A DNA stretch of 64,000 bases from NCBI RefSeq assembly GCF_003576645.1, contig NC_044925.1:1014515-1078514 (forward strand), given 5' to 3'. The stretch comes from Ipomoea triloba. Its lineage: Eukaryota > Streptophyta > Magnoliopsida > Solanales > Convolvulaceae. A model generated the notes under the pieces. That model was not told the DNA's origin, did no database searches, and was given only the letters and a program-made list of their open reading frames with translations. Below, in pieces: positions 1-12,427 of the stretch (position 1 is the first letter of the stretch; every line of letters starts with the position of its first letter). Made by a program: the position numbers and the translations under genes.

Positions 1-1154
<1,154 letters not shown>

Positions 1155-1211
1155 CGGGGTATGAAAATAGTAGTTTTATTACTTAGGGTGCTAAACCCAA
1201 ATTGGTATGTA

Positions 1212-1550
1212 CAAAGTCCGAGATAAAGGTCCATCAAAAGCATGTGTTTAGTCGATTTAGTGGGATTAAAATAATTAAAAGATCGGATGGTCTTATGTTA
1301 AGTCAATTGCATTATATTGATAAAATCATTGAAAAATTTAACACGGATAACAATCAATTGGCTAGGACGTCAATAGATAATAACATGCATCTATTCAAAA
1401 ATCGAGGATCTCAATAAAATATGCTAGGATTATTGATAATTTGATGTATCTAATGAGTTATTCTAATAAAATACTACATTTGTTGTTAATAGCTTTAGTA
1501 GATATAATAGTAACCTCGATGATGATCGTACCACTGGAAGACAATAGTAT
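1212..1550 (+). pseudogene. Ty1/copia reverse transcriptase remnant (C-terminal part)
   Basis: Translation gives VDLVG-like text followed by GIKIIKRSDGLMLSQLHYID and KIIEKF. This is the Ty1/copia segment between the RT catalytic core and RNase H. Further on, LMYLMSY and a frame-shifted SRYTSNP-like stretch correspond to the next conserved block. Stops and frameshifts break the frame. No LTR, primer-binding site or integrase is seen next to it. It is a decayed fragment. Confidence 0.8.
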
Positions 1551-1552
1551 GG

Positions 1553-1581
1553 GTGGATATATATATACATACATATATATA

Positions 1582-1637
<56 letters not shown>
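1553..1637. repeat. (TA)n/(TG)n/(GA)n compound microsatellite
   Basis: TA and ACAT units pass into TG and then about 20 GA units. Open frames on both strands here translate only to repeated Arg-Glu or Leu-Ser and were dropped. Confidence 0.95.
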
Positions 1638-1638
<1 letters not shown>

Positions 1639-2398
1639 AAAGAGTTGGTAGAGAAGTTGTCACAAAGAATATGACTAAAACCGTTGAAATAAAAGTTTTG
1701 TAGTTAATACCCAAGTACCCAACCTACCTGGCACATAGGTTCCAAAGGAACAATTATAAATTATAGAACAAAATATGGTCACTATGGGGTCTCAAGGTCC
1801 TATTCACTCCTTGTTGAAACGGTGACTCCCGCATGAGGTTAGTATACCTTAAAGCTTTAATGATTCTAAAAGTGTTTGATTGACATAGGTAGAGTATGTG
1901 GAATAATCGACAATAGAATCACATATGTGACAGAGAAATGTGCCACTTCAAAGGAGAACCATACATGCTCAATTCTTTAATTAAAAACTCTTGTTGAACC
2001 AAACAAAGTGCTCCATGACCAAAACATGCACACTCATGAAAATTATACAAATGCTGAAGTTTAAGTTCGGTGTAAGAATGTATTATCTTTGCACATTTGC
2101 ATCTAGGCGCGAATTATCATTTAATTTGCTACCTATATGTATATAATATCAAGCTATAATGAATATAATGTTGACAAGTTATGATTTTTCCCAAAATATT
2201 TGGGGTGTGACTATTTTTTCAAGTAACTACCTATTAAATAAGAGTTAGTATCTAGTTAAGTTCTCGACTATAGTTATTTTTTTAGATTTAGTCCTAATCG
2301 TCTTTTTGTGTATAATTGGGTCCTCAACTTTGATGATTTCTCTAATAGAGTCATCTATGACTGTATCTTGGTAATTTCTTCTTATCTCTTCTATTAAT
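1638..2398. other. Retroelement-derived stretch, no gene seen
   Basis: The segment around 2090-2160 (TGCACATTTGCA, then CCTATATGTATATAATATC) recurs at 3855 and 5565, so it belongs to the multiplied block described below. The rest has no recognisable coding content. Confidence 0.5.
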
Positions 2399-3530
2399 GC
2401 CTAAACGCAACAAAAATGCTAGGATTGAAAAATCCTTTGGTTTAGTTTTATAACATATTTGTTAGAGTATGCGTCTAATATCTAACTTATTTATTATATA
2501 ATAAACCGATATCTTAACTTGTTTATTAGAAAATGAGTCTCGGACTTGTGTGGAGGCTGAGATTTTTACAAAAAAAACCAATATGGAAAGAGGTTATAAA
2601 AAGTGTAGTTGATTACATTCTACATAATCATTCTTGGAAAATAGTAAATCTTCCTCCAAGTTGTAAACCTTTGGGATCTAAATGGTTTCTAGGCAGAAGA
2701 TTAAACTAGAGGGTTCCATTGAGAAGTATAACACTCTACACTGTATTTAAGGGTTATAGGTAATGTGAAAGTCATGATTGCTTTGATACTTATTCTCTTG
2801 TGATGATAATAGATTCATCGCTGCATTGCAAGGTATAAGACGCTACACTTATTTGTAAACGTTGCATTGCGAAACCTAAAATTTCATCAAATGGATGTAA
2901 AAATAACTTTCTTAAATGGCGAGTTAGATAAAAAAATATAAATGAAACAATAACCTAAGGGTTTTATAGTTCTAGGCTAAGAAAAGAAAGTCTGTAAATT
3001 TGTGAAATCATTGTACTATTTAAAAGAAACGTAAAGTATGGGAAAAACATTGACACATACAATGATGTAGTAGACGATTATGTTATAATATGTTTATACG
3101 TGAGTAATATACTAATCGTCAAAGAAAAAATGTTGAATTCACATTTGACATGAAGAACATGTGTTTGGTAGATTTAATTATTGGGATTAAAATCATTAGA
3201 AGACCATATAGTCTTGTGGCTAATCCCATTACATTAATAAAATCATTGAAAACTTTAACAAGAATAATAATCAATTTGCTAGGATGTTGTTTGAATTGAT
3301 ACTAACGTACATCTATCCAAAAATTGAGGACATTGTATTTCTCAAGTAAAATATGTTAGAATTATTGGTGGTTTGGTACTTTGATTTTGATGTATCTAAT
3401 GAGTTGTACTAGGCGAAATATTGTATTTGCAGTAAATAACTTAGTAGATATACTAGTAACCCCGATGATGATCACTAGAATGTAATAGTATGGGTAATGA
3501 GATACTTAAGGTATACTCATTACGTGCCTT
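2399..3530 (+). pseudogene. Ty1/copia RT remnant, block copy 1
   Basis: Starts with an ARIEKSFG-like stretch typical of copia just upstream of RT. It continues through VDYILHNHSWKIVNLPP, KPLGSKWFL, a broken GSIEKYK region, KFHQMDVKITFLNGELD and KKVCKFVKSLY. It ends near the GLKS block that matches GIKII in the 1.2 kb fragment. Many stops and frameshifts are present. The same text recurs at about 4497-5530 and 7059-8006, so this copia fragment was multiplied locally after it degenerated or was inserted three times. Confidence 0.8.
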
Positions 3531-3549
3531 GGACTACACTATACAAGAC

Positions 3550-4496
3550 ATCCAACTATATTGAAAGGATATATCAATGCTAAATGGATATCATACATAC
3601 ACACACACACACCTAGCTGACACCTATGTTCAAAATGAAAACTAAGTTATAGGTTGACATAAGTAGAGTATATGGAATAATCCGGAAATAAATCACCTAT
3701 GTGAGAGAAATGCGAGATCGCTTTAAATGAGAATTATACATGCTCAAGTTTTTAAAAACTCTTATTGAACCAGACAAGGTGTTCTATAATCAAAATAGGT
3801 ATGCCCATAAAAACTAAACAAATGTTTGAAAGTTTCTGTGTAAAATGTATCATCTTTGCACATTTGCACCTAGCTAGGCTTGGGTTTTCAATTAATTTGT
3901 TACCTATATGTATATAATATCTAGCTATAAGTGCACATCTAGAATTTCTCCATAAAGTAGTCTGCACCAAAATTATGTTGATGAAAAATATCAATAATTG
4001 TGACTGTGAAACATAGGAAGGAAAAATCATACTTGTAATACTATGAGGGAGCATGAATGTTATCGTTCTGAGACGGATGAAAGATACGTGCGTGGTTTCA
4101 GGTTTGTATTTTAAAAACTGAACAAAACATTGAAATCTATTAAAAGAATGTCCATCAGTTGGTTCCAAGGAATAATGATTGTGTTAAAAATCATTTGGCT
4201 TTATTGCATAGAAATTAAAATATCTTCAGTGGAAAATCATATGTCGATCAGTTTGATCCACATTGTAGAAATCTATCATAGACATTCTTATCAATATTTG
4301 AAAGGCTAGGGTGTCTTGAAAAATTAGTGGTGTCAATAGTGATAAAAAGAATTTTAAAAAAGGTTCAAAAATTGTGAACTGTATTTTTATTGGCTATACA
4401 AATAAAAATACTTTCTCAACCTACTAAAGCACAAAGAACATCCATGTGAAAATGTAAACCGAATACCACTAGACCACAAGGTCTTTGGCATATAAT
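3550..4496. repeat. Duplicated segment between copia copies, with SINE fragment
   Basis: The interval 3855-4270 aligns with 5565-6080 through long shared runs, for example CTATAAGTGCACATCTAG and TACGTGCGTGGTTTCAGG. At 4409-4492 there is a degenerate minus-strand SINE fragment ending in ACCACAAGGTCTTTGGC. The 138-codon minus-strand frame at 3752-4168 has no recognisable domain and is interrupted in the other copy. Confidence 0.65.
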
Positions 4497-5530
4497 TTTT
4501 TTATTATAAAATAAATTAAACCGATTTCCTAACTTGTTTATTAGAAAATTAAATGAGCCTTAGACTTGTGTAAAGGCTGAGATTTCTACATAAAGACCAA
4601 TGTGGAAAGATGTTATAAAAAGTGAAGTGTTTTTATAAAGCAAAAAAAAAAAAAAGTGAAATTGATTATGTTCTACATAATCATTCTTGGCAAATAGTTA
4701 ATCTTCCTCCAGGTTGTAAATCTTTGGGATCTAAATAGTTTCTAGGCGGAATATTAAACTAGATGCTTCCATTGAGAAGTATAAGAGCAACCACATCAGT
4801 TGTTATTTCAGAGTTTTTTAGGGGATGAAACACACATGGAGGGGAGAGAAGATAAGAGAGAGGATTGGGGTGCTCCTACAAGAATGTGGTTATTTAGGTT
4901 TTGAAGAAATTTTTTTTAATGATTTGTCACACTGACTTTATTTATTTATTTTTTTAAAAGTTATATTTGTTTTATTTATTTTTTCCTCCCATCACATTTA
5001 CAAAACTTCTCAAAAACCGCGAAATAACTCAACTACTAAGGATACTCTAATACTCTACACTCGTATTTAAAGTTATAGGTAATGTGAAAGTCATTATTGC
5101 TTTGATACTTATTCTTATGAAACTTGAAAGTTCATCAAATTGATATAAAAATTGATGAAGAAATTTATATAAAAACAATCTGAGAGTTTTATAGTCTGGG
5201 CTAAGAGAAGAAAGTCTGTAAATTTGTTAAATCATTGTACTATATTAAAAACAAATGTCTAAACTATGGAAAAAAATAAAAATAAAAAATTGACAAATGC
5301 AATGATGACTACTGGGTTTAAGATAAATGAGGGTGACAAGTGTGTCTATGTAAAAGATGTGGTATACGGTTATGTCATGATATGTTTATATGTGAGTGAT
5401 ATACTAATCGTTAGCAGTAACAATCAAATTAAATGATCAAATCCACAAAAGAATGTTAAATTCACATTTTGACATGAAGAACATGTGTTTAGTAAATTTA
5501 ATAATTGAAAACTTTAACAAGAATAATATA
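4497..5530 (+). pseudogene. Ty1/copia RT remnant, block copy 2 (interrupted by a MITE)
   Basis: Carries the same order of copia RT blocks as copy 1. The end is better preserved: CVYVKD, then GYVMICLYVSDILIV, the copia equivalent of the YVDD active-site strand with VSD in place of VDD. The region is split at 4785-5047 by a Tourist-like MITE and is otherwise full of stops. Confidence 0.8.
4785..5047. mobile_element. Tourist-like (PIF/Harbinger) MITE with TAA duplication
   Basis: A 263-bp insert begins GAGCAACCACATCAGTTG and ends as an imperfect inverted copy (GAGTATCCTTAGTAGTTG on the other strand). TAA flanks both sides (4782-4784 and 5048-5050). The paralogous copia copies near 2733 and 7391 lack the insert and read through as GAAGTATAA-(G/C)ACTCTACAC, so they act as empty sites. 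A 3-bp TAA/TTA duplication is the hallmark of PIF/Harbinger-derived MITEs. Confidence 0.85.
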
Positions 5531-6100
5531 TAATCAATTCGCACCAGGCACATCTTTGCACATTCGCACCTAGCTAGGCTCGAGTTATCATTTAATTTGT
5601 TAATTACCTATATGTATATAATATCTAGCTATAAGTGCACATCTAGAATTTCTCCATAAAGTAATCTGTACCAAAATTATGTTGAAAAAATATCAAGAAT
5701 TATGACGGTGAAACGTAAGAAGAAAAAATCATACTTGTAATACTATGAGGGAGCATGAATGTTATTTTCTGAGACGATTGAAAGATACGTGCGTGGTTTC
5801 AGGTTTGTATTTTAAAAACATAACAAAACATTGTAATCTATTTAAAGAATGTTAAAAATCACTTGGGTTTATATGCATATATAGAAAATATCTTTTTTTT
5901 TAGTACTACTAACTCTATTACAATGTAGTATTTGCACAAAGAGTCACTGAGGCTCAAACCCACTCCCATCATCTATGTGTAAACCGGGACACTGGGTGCC
6001 ACTAGACCACAAGATCTTTGGCATAGAAAATATCTTTAGTCGCAAATCATATGTGAGTTTGATCTACATTGTAAGGTGCACTACTGACATAAAATTTCAA
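5531..6100. repeat. Second copy of the 3.85-4.27 kb segment, carrying a SINE
   Basis: Matches 3855-4270 with scattered substitutions. The insertion at 5896-6022 is absent from the first copy. Confidence 0.7.
5896..6022 (-). mobile_element. tRNA-derived SINE, minus strand, with target duplication
   Basis: Reads on the minus strand from GCCAAAGATCTTGTGG to a poly-A (plus-strand T run). The 3' part has TAATAGAGTTAGTAGTACT, shared with the SINE copies at 39064 and 59249. It is flanked by ATAGAAAATATCT at 5881 and 6023, a 13-15 bp target-site duplication whose end is blurred by the poly-T. The paralogous segment at about 4205-4230 has no insert, which confirms the boundaries. It is internally shorter than the 59.3 kb copy. 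Confidence 0.85.
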
Positions 6101-6450
6101 TGTTAGTATATTAAAGATTCATTTTTGAAAAATAATCGTGTATCTTGAATGCAAGAGTTTCCTAGTTAGTTTCTACTCAATTTTAATCAAAATGTTTATC
6201 TGGATTAGGCACTGTATCAAATACAATAGAGAAATAAATAAACAAAAAGAAAAGAGAAAGAATCAGGCAACAATTGTTTACAATATCAGAAATGATGTCT
6301 GATATGAATGCATATCATTAGGTGCTTCTAATTCTTGAATTATTTTACGTATGCTACTAAAGTATGTTATAATTAATTTTTTTTTTTTGTGAAATTGTTC
6401 TCCATACAACACCTGACGAGATCTTGCATGTGCTTCGTTTAGGCTGATAA
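6101..6450. other. No recognised gene
   Basis: AT-rich. The 93-codon minus-strand frame at 6278-6559 includes RFISLNEAHARSRQVLYG, which looks protein-like but matches no family I can name. Its left part ends at the duplication boundary near 6455, so it may be a captured or broken fragment. Confidence 0.35.
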
Positions 6451-6805
6451 AACGAGCGTCCCCAGACAAAGAAAACACATTATTATATATTATTAGAGTT
6501 GTTTTCAAAAGGACCCCTCCCTTAATTCCAAAAAGGTTGAATAGAATAAATGAATTCAAATTAAATTATTGCAACATGCATGCCATAGCCTATCTTATAG
6601 TATTTAGCTATATACAACATTATATTCCCTGTTCATGCATGAGAGCCTGTTATTTTATTCTTGTCTTATTTCACTTCAAAATGCCAAAAAAGAAAAAAGA
6701 AAAAAGAAAATGAAACCCATACAGATAATATCCAAATATTCAAGGAAATTATTGTACGTACTTATTGTGAAAACCTCAGTTAGGATTGCATTTTGATAAA
6801 AATGG
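6451..6805. repeat. Direct repeat, copy 1 (partner 8007-8360)
   Basis: Starts GCGTCCCCAGACAAAG and ends with TTATTGTACGTACTTATTGTG and TTTTGATAAAA. It aligns almost end to end with 8007-8360 (GCGTCTCCAGACAAAG onward). The copia copy 3 block lies between the two. Confidence 0.8.
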
Positions 6806-7058
6806 GTCCACAAAAATCGTGAATTGTATTTTTATTAGCTATACACATAATAATAGTTCTTATTAGTTCTTAGTTTATGAGTTTCAAGACATACATAAGA
6901 ACACAATAATTAAATCAAGAAATGCATCATTTTTTAGGATAAGTTTCCTTGTAGGTCTACTGAAAAACTTACTACGATGAGTACGTCGAAACATATGTAC
7001 ATTCGACAATGATGTGGATAATGAGAGTGGAGGGCTTGAAAATGAAACCGAGCTCTAT

Positions 7059-8006
7059 CCTAAATGCAACAAAAATGATAGGATTGAAAAATCCTCTGGT
7101 CTAGTTTTCTAACATATTTGCTAGAGACTTAGAGTATGCATCTAATAATCTAACTTATTTATTATAAAATAAAATGATTTTCTAACTTGGTTATTAGAAA
7201 ATGAGCCTCGGACTTGTGTAAAGGTTTCTAAAAAAAGACAAATATAGAAAGTGGTTATAAAAAGTGAAGTTGATTACATTTTACATAATCATTCTCGAAA
7301 AATAGTTAATCTTCCTCCAAGTAGTAAACCTTTGGGATCTAAATGGTTTCTAGGCGGAAGATTAAATCAGATGATTCCATTGAGAAGTATAAGACTCTAC
7401 ACTTGTATTTAAGGGTTATAGGTAATGTGAAAGTCACATTTGTTTTGATACTTATTCTCCTGTAATGATAATAAATTCCATTAGGATGCTATTTGTCATT
7501 GTCGCGTTGCGAAACCTAAAAATTCATCAAATGGATATAAAAATAACTTTCTTAAATGGAGAGTTAGATGAAGAAATTTATATGAAACAACCTAAGAGTT
7601 TTATAGTTCCAGGCTAAGAGAAGAAAGTCTGTAAATTTGTTAAATCATTGTACTATATATTTAAAACAAATGTCTAAACTATGGCAAACAAAAATTGACA
7701 AATACAGTGATGTCTAATTGGTTTAAAAAAATGACAGTGAAAAGTGTGCCTACGTAAAAGATGTAGTAGACGGTTATGTCATAATATGTTTATACATGGG
7801 TGATATAATACTAATAGTTGGTAGTAACAATCAAATGGTCAAATCTCCTCAAAAAATGTTAAATTCACATGTAATTGATCGACATGAAGAATATGTCTTT
7901 AGTAGATTTAATCATTGAGATTAAAATCATTACAAGACCATATAGTCTTGTATTAAGTTAATCTCATTATATTAATAAAATCATTGAAAACTTTAACAAG
8001 GATAAA
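7059..8006 (+). pseudogene. Ty1/copia RT remnant, block copy 3
   Basis: The third copy of the same block, and the least rearranged one. IHQMDIKITFLNGELDEEIY, MKQPKSFIVPG and KKVCKFVKSLY are readable before frames break. GYVIICLYMGDIILIV corresponds to the active-site strand. The fragment ends where the right member of the direct repeat starts. Confidence 0.8.
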
Positions 8007-8360
8007 ATCAGCGTCTCCAGACAAAGAAAACACACTACTATATATTATTAGAGTTGTTTTCGAAAGGACCCCTCCCTTAATTCCAAAAAGGTGTAATAGA
8101 ATAAATGAATTCATATTAAATTATTGCAACTTGCATGCCATAGCCCTATCTTATAGTATTTAGCTATATACAACATTATATTCCCTGTCCATGCATGAGA
8201 TCTAGTTATTTAATTTTATTTTTGTCTTATTTCACTTCGAAATATAAAAAAGAAAAAAGAAACCCATAAAGATAATATCCAAATTAATATTCAAGGAAAT
8301 TATTGTACGTACTTATTGTGACAATTTCAGTTAGGATTGAATTTTGATAAAATTGGGTGG
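8007..8360. repeat. Direct repeat, copy 2 (partner 6451-6805)
   Basis: See the 6451 copy. Small indels separate the two. Sequence past 8360 is unrelated. Confidence 0.8.
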
Positions 8361-8689
8361 ACAGCATTTGAGAAGGCAAAACCAACGAATCAACGATCAT
8401 CTCACCTCCCATCCAGGCCAACTCTTTACACTGATTTGTCATTTTCACTATTCGTATTTGTCGGAATTTAAACAAAAAAAGTCTTCGTATTTACGTATAC
8501 TAAATGAAAACTTATGATGTTTACTTGCATAAGATTCTGTGTTCCTTAAGCGCCAAAACATGTAAATTGTGATATCTATGTAGTATAACTATTTTTCTCC
8601 CTTGATCACACGTCGTCAAAACAATTCATTAGGTAAAAGACAATATTTATGCGGTGCCTTAGATTTTAAAAATTTATTGATGAAAAAAA

Positions 8690-9092
8690 AGCGTTAATTC
8701 CAATTTTAGTTCTAGGTTAATATGCTATGGTTCACTTAAAATTTTTTTTTTCAGAACATTTATTTTTTGTCTTAGTATTATTGTGGCATAATCATTTTTG
8801 GTTCTCTATCAACAAAACAGTTTAAATTTCATTAAATTCAAAAGTATTTCGGTCTTCAATTATAGATTTTTTTTAAAAAGAAAATATAAAAAAAATATAA
8901 TGGGTCAACCTGCTTTGTATAAAAAAAAGATCAAAATATTCTTTATTTGATGACATTTCAATTATTTTGTTGACGGTGGACAAAAAATGTCTATTAGGAC
9001 CAAATGAGGATATTATGAAAAAAAAATGATAAAAAAGACTAAAAGTAAAATTTTACCTATAAGTTTATGACAAAAAATGAAATTAATTCTTG
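8690..9092. mobile_element. Degenerate MULE-like MITE (TTAATTCCA termini)
   Basis: The left end GTTAATTCCAATTTTAG and the right end, read in reverse, AATTAATTTCATTTTTTG resemble the termini of the intact element at 40121-40525. Both interiors carry TAGTATTATTGTGGCAT. No clean target duplication remains. Confidence 0.6.
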
Positions 9093-10129
9093 AAAAAAAT
9101 TTCAAAACTTTTCACTAATTATATCCCATTATACTGTGTGATGTCAAATAGAATCTTATCTAACTTGTCCTTGTGGAGTTTATTATTGAGACATCGACTA
9201 TAATGCATTAAAGCCCATCTAAAAATAAAGTTGCGATTTAACAATTTTCTTCACATCATTATCAATAAAATTTAATTATAATGGTAAATACGTGTCAATA
9301 TTTATTTAATTAAATACCTTTTAAAAAAATTAATTACTATTTACCTCCCATATTTACCACTCAATTTTTATCTCTTGTTATAACACTATTCAGTTATGGA
9401 GTAATTCTTGTATACGGAGTATTTAGTTACAGGGTAATTTTAAAAAAAAAAAAAAAAAAAAACTCATGATGTGGTTAATAAACTTATGAAAGTTAAATGA
9501 CTAAAGAATATTTACAAAAACTTGTGTAAGAGCATATTATGTGAAACAACTCTCAAATATGTAATATGTAATACATTTTAACAAAAATATAATATTTTGC
9601 AGAGAGAAAATGTTATATTTATTGATTATAAAAAAATATTATATAGTATCAAACTCATGCAAGATGGTCTCATACAAGCTAGACTAATAGAAGAATTCTA
9701 TTATTACGTCAAGAAGTAAATACAAGGATCGCGAACAATTTTTTTTCTCTTTTAGAATGGGAAACCAAGAATTTCACCGTAAGAATTATGATGGTAAAAA
9801 AACCATTTTCAGCTCCAATACCAATAATTACCAAAAAAAAAAAAAGGAAATAGGAGATTGCTGGAGAAAAATAACCAGACCCACTTTGAGTATGCACAAA
9901 TTCACAGCTGGGCTTTAGAGGAATGAAAGGCTAATCATACTTTTGATAATTAAACTTATGCCCTTCAAATTACAGTTGCAATTACAAGATCACCTCTACT
10001 TTTTGTTTTTAAGACCACTCTAAAACAACGTAGTATATATATAGCGTCTTGGATTAGTGTCGGACACAACGTTATTTGCCATGACACGAGGTAAATATCT
10101 ATATATATAATTTTCACACAATCAATTTC
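9093..10129. other. AT-rich intergenic stretch 3' of the MYB gene
   Basis: Contains poly-A at 9442-9461 and a short minus-strand frame at 9709-9897 that has no family features. The 3' UTR of the MYB gene must lie just below 10130, but I could not identify a convincing polyadenylation signal. Confidence 0.5.
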
Positions 10130-11174
10130 TCACCAATTCAAATTGTTGACTCCTTCTGGAAAATGATCAAATGAGCACAAGAAATCATAGTCTCTAAAAG
10201 GAGAAGGTGGAGACAAAAGCCCGAAGTCGATTGAAGGCACATCAAATTCATTCTTGGACCATAAGCTGTCCATTATGAACGGCTCACTCCAAAAACTTTC
10301 GTCGCATTCCATATGACCAAATTCACCTTGGACGGTTTGGTCATCATGTATAATTTCATCACTTTTGGTGGTAGTAGTGGTGGTGGAGGAAGAAGAAGGA
10401 GAAGAAGAACAAGCCTCACTTGATGACTGTTGTGGCGACCACTGAGAACTCTCCAAGATTTCATGAGCCGAGATTATGGGGTTTTCGGGAAACGAGTTTG
10501 CCCGATCCTGCCTTTTGGTTCGGCTAGATGAGGATTTCTTCTTTGGTTGAGCCGGAGATGATGATAGTTGTCTTGAATTCTTCTTGAGTGAGGTATGCCA
10601 GTGATTTTTTATCTCATTGTCAGTTCTTCCCGGCAAGTGTGCTGCAATGGCTGACCATCTGCAACGATAAGAGATTCAAATGTCAGCTCGACTCCACCAA
10701 AAACCCCGAAATCTAACAAATTCATTCCCTGGCTTTTTTGTGACAAAAATGGGAATGCAGTTTGGGGATTTGGGTTATAAGAACTTACTTATTGCCTAAT
10801 TGTTCATGCATCCTCATGATGATTTCATCCTCTTCTTTGGTATAGTTCCCTCTTTTAATATTGGGTCTCAAGTAATTCATCCATCTCAATCTGCAGCTCT
10901 TCCCACACCTCGCCAATCCTACAAAAACCCCAAACAAAAACAAATTAAATTAATTAACCCCAAACCCAAAAAAACAAAAAGAAAAAACAAAATCCCCAAT
11001 AATTGTTAGCGTTAATTAAGGTTAGTTCCATGTTGAATTACCAGCATACTTAGGAAGCTGTCTCCAATTCCAGCACCCATATCTGGTAACATAAGCCGCT
11101 AGTTTCCTGTCTTCCTCAGGCGTCCATGTCCCCTTCTTGAACCCGCTCTTATCGCAACACGGCGTGCGCACCAT
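10130..11174 (-). CDS. R2R3-MYB transcription factor, subgroup-2-like (three exons)
   Basis: Spliced coding sequence: exon 1 11174-11042, exon 2 10918-10789, exon 3 10658-10130, total 792 nt, 263 residues plus TGA. Both introns have GT/AG ends. Intron 1 splits the glycine at residue 45 and intron 2 splits Lys88, the standard R2R3-MYB positions, and exon 2 is the usual 130 bp. It begins [18 protein letters not shown]2 has the three tryptophans W17, W37, W57. R3 starts at about 66, with W89 and W108 and the end [15 protein letters not shown]3 position 1 (usually hydrophobic) appears to be I78 or M81. A basic/serine-rich linker ([12 protein letters not shown]) follows, then DESFWSE at about 207-213, matching the C-terminal motif of Arabidopsis subgroup 2 (MYB13/14/15), linked in the literature to cold and defence responses. 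The protein should be nuclear and bind AC-rich or MYB-core elements. Orthology to one named gene is not provable here. Confidence 0.95.
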
Positions 11175-11327
11175 ATCGAACTTCACTCGTACTCCTCGTA
11201 CTAAACTACGATGTCTGGTTGGGACTGTAAACGCGAAAAACTTGAATTGTATATTAAATTCGAAGTACTGGTCTATCCTCTCTCTATGGCTTAGGAGTTG
11301 AGAAAAAAGACTTTCAAAAGAACTGGG

Positions 11328-11335
11328 AATTTATA
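11328..11335 (-). promoter_or_regulatory. Likely TATA box of the MYB gene
   Basis: TATAAATT on the minus strand, about 155 nt upstream of the MYB ATG. This would leave a 5' UTR of roughly 120-130 nt. The next upstream 100 nt is less AT-rich than its surroundings, as expected for a core promoter. Confidence 0.55.
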
Positions 11336-11760
11336 CCGGCAGGGCCATGAGTAGAGTGAGGAAAACGTGCAACACGAGTAGGTCTGGGGGAAATGACGAA
11401 TCTGCCCTCTCATTAAAGTACTAGATTACGGAGATGAATGATTGTGTTTTTTTTTTCTGGGTTTAAACAAACGGCCCTCTTAGAAACTTCGTATAATGCT
11501 TTTACACGCGTCCGCGATTACTTTCAACTCGGCGATTAAAAGACGTGAAATGGACCTGTGTTGACTCGCCCGTGGGTTCAAGGAAACTCGGGTGGGCTCC
11601 GTCACTGTTACGTAAGACAGCCCACGTGATAATGTGATATTAACTCTCCGAGAAGAGTCTCCGTTCAAACTGTTCACATACTAATAGTAACGTAACCTTT
11701 TTGGATGTTCAGACGTTAATGTTCTGCTGATTGGAACTTACATGGCGTGTTAATTTTAGA
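11336..11760 (-). promoter_or_regulatory. MYB upstream region with G-box
   Basis: CACGTG at 11623-11628 is a perfect palindromic G-box about 290 nt upstream of the TATA box. It is the classic site for bZIP/bHLH factors, including ABA-response factors. ACACGCGTCCGCG near 11505 and TTGACT near 11560 (W-box core) lie in the same interval. Direct control of this gene is inference. Confidence 0.4.
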
Positions 11761-12107
11761 TTAAGCCAAATTTATTGAGTTCTCATTTTAGAAAGGTTGA
11801 ATAGTATATGAAAAGCAAAGGTTCATTACGGGTAATAAAACAAAATTGAATATTTTTTATATGATCCATCATCGGCTCCACAAGAGATTGTGGAGTGGTA
11901 TTTAAATTGAGGCTGAATCTCTACTCATTAGTTAACTTTTGTGGTGGACTTAAGATTTTGGTTTGAGTATCGTACCATTTGGTGCTCTTATTTAGAAGTC
12001 AGAGTGTGGTGGGAAAGGGTTACCCGATGCTTGATAAGGTTCAAAGGGAACCGAGAAGAGTCCAGAGTGAAGTCCCGCTCATCCCGTATTTGCCTAGCCT
12101 AGAAAAT
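11761..12107. other. Flank with direct-repeat text around a MULE-like insert
   Basis: CTCCACAAGAGA-TGTGGA appears near 11877 and again near 12549, and GAGAAGAGT(C/T)CAGAGTG appears near 12053 and 12492. The sequence on each side of the inserted element is therefore itself repeated. No gene seen. Confidence 0.45.
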
Positions 12108-12427
12108 CGCAAATTATATGGTGGACCATGGTCCACATGATCATGGCTGATACTGCAGTTGTGTTGAACGTCATCTGTTCAACACAACTGTAGTATCCTT
12201 TCAACACAACTGCAGTATCCGTTCAACACAACTGCAGTATCAGCTCAACACAACTGCAGTTCCTGACGGATGACACGACCTCTGTTCCGCGCAACTGCAG
12301 TTTCCTTTCAACACAATTACAGTATCTGTTCAACACAACTGCAGTATCAGTTCTACACAACTGCAGTATCAGTCATGATCCATGGTCCACGATGCATTGT
12401 GGACCATGGTCCATGGTATAACGATTG
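12108..12427. mobile_element. MULE-like phrase-repeat element, GGACCATGGTCC termini, 9-bp TSD
   Basis: Termini CGCAAATTATATGGTGGACC and, inverted, CAATCGTTATACCATGGACC. Each is followed by the palindrome GGACCATGGTCC and CATGATCATGGCTGATAC or its variant. The interior is about nine copies of CAACACAACTGCAGTATC in both orientations. The flanks CTAGAAAAT at 12099-12107 and 12428-12436 form a perfect 9-bp duplication, the size typical of Mutator-like transposition. No open reading frame. The related element at 42556-42964 has the same ends, the same phrase and its own 9-bp duplication. Confidence 0.9.

Noticed and set aside
3752..4168. 138-codon minus-strand frame
   Set aside because: It lies within a duplicated non-coding segment, is broken in the second copy at 5.6 kb, and shows no domain.
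12170..12370. Regularly spaced repeats resembling a CRISPR array
   Set aside because: Units are contiguous, vary in spacing and orientation, lie between inverted termini with a 9-bp duplication, and the genome is plant.
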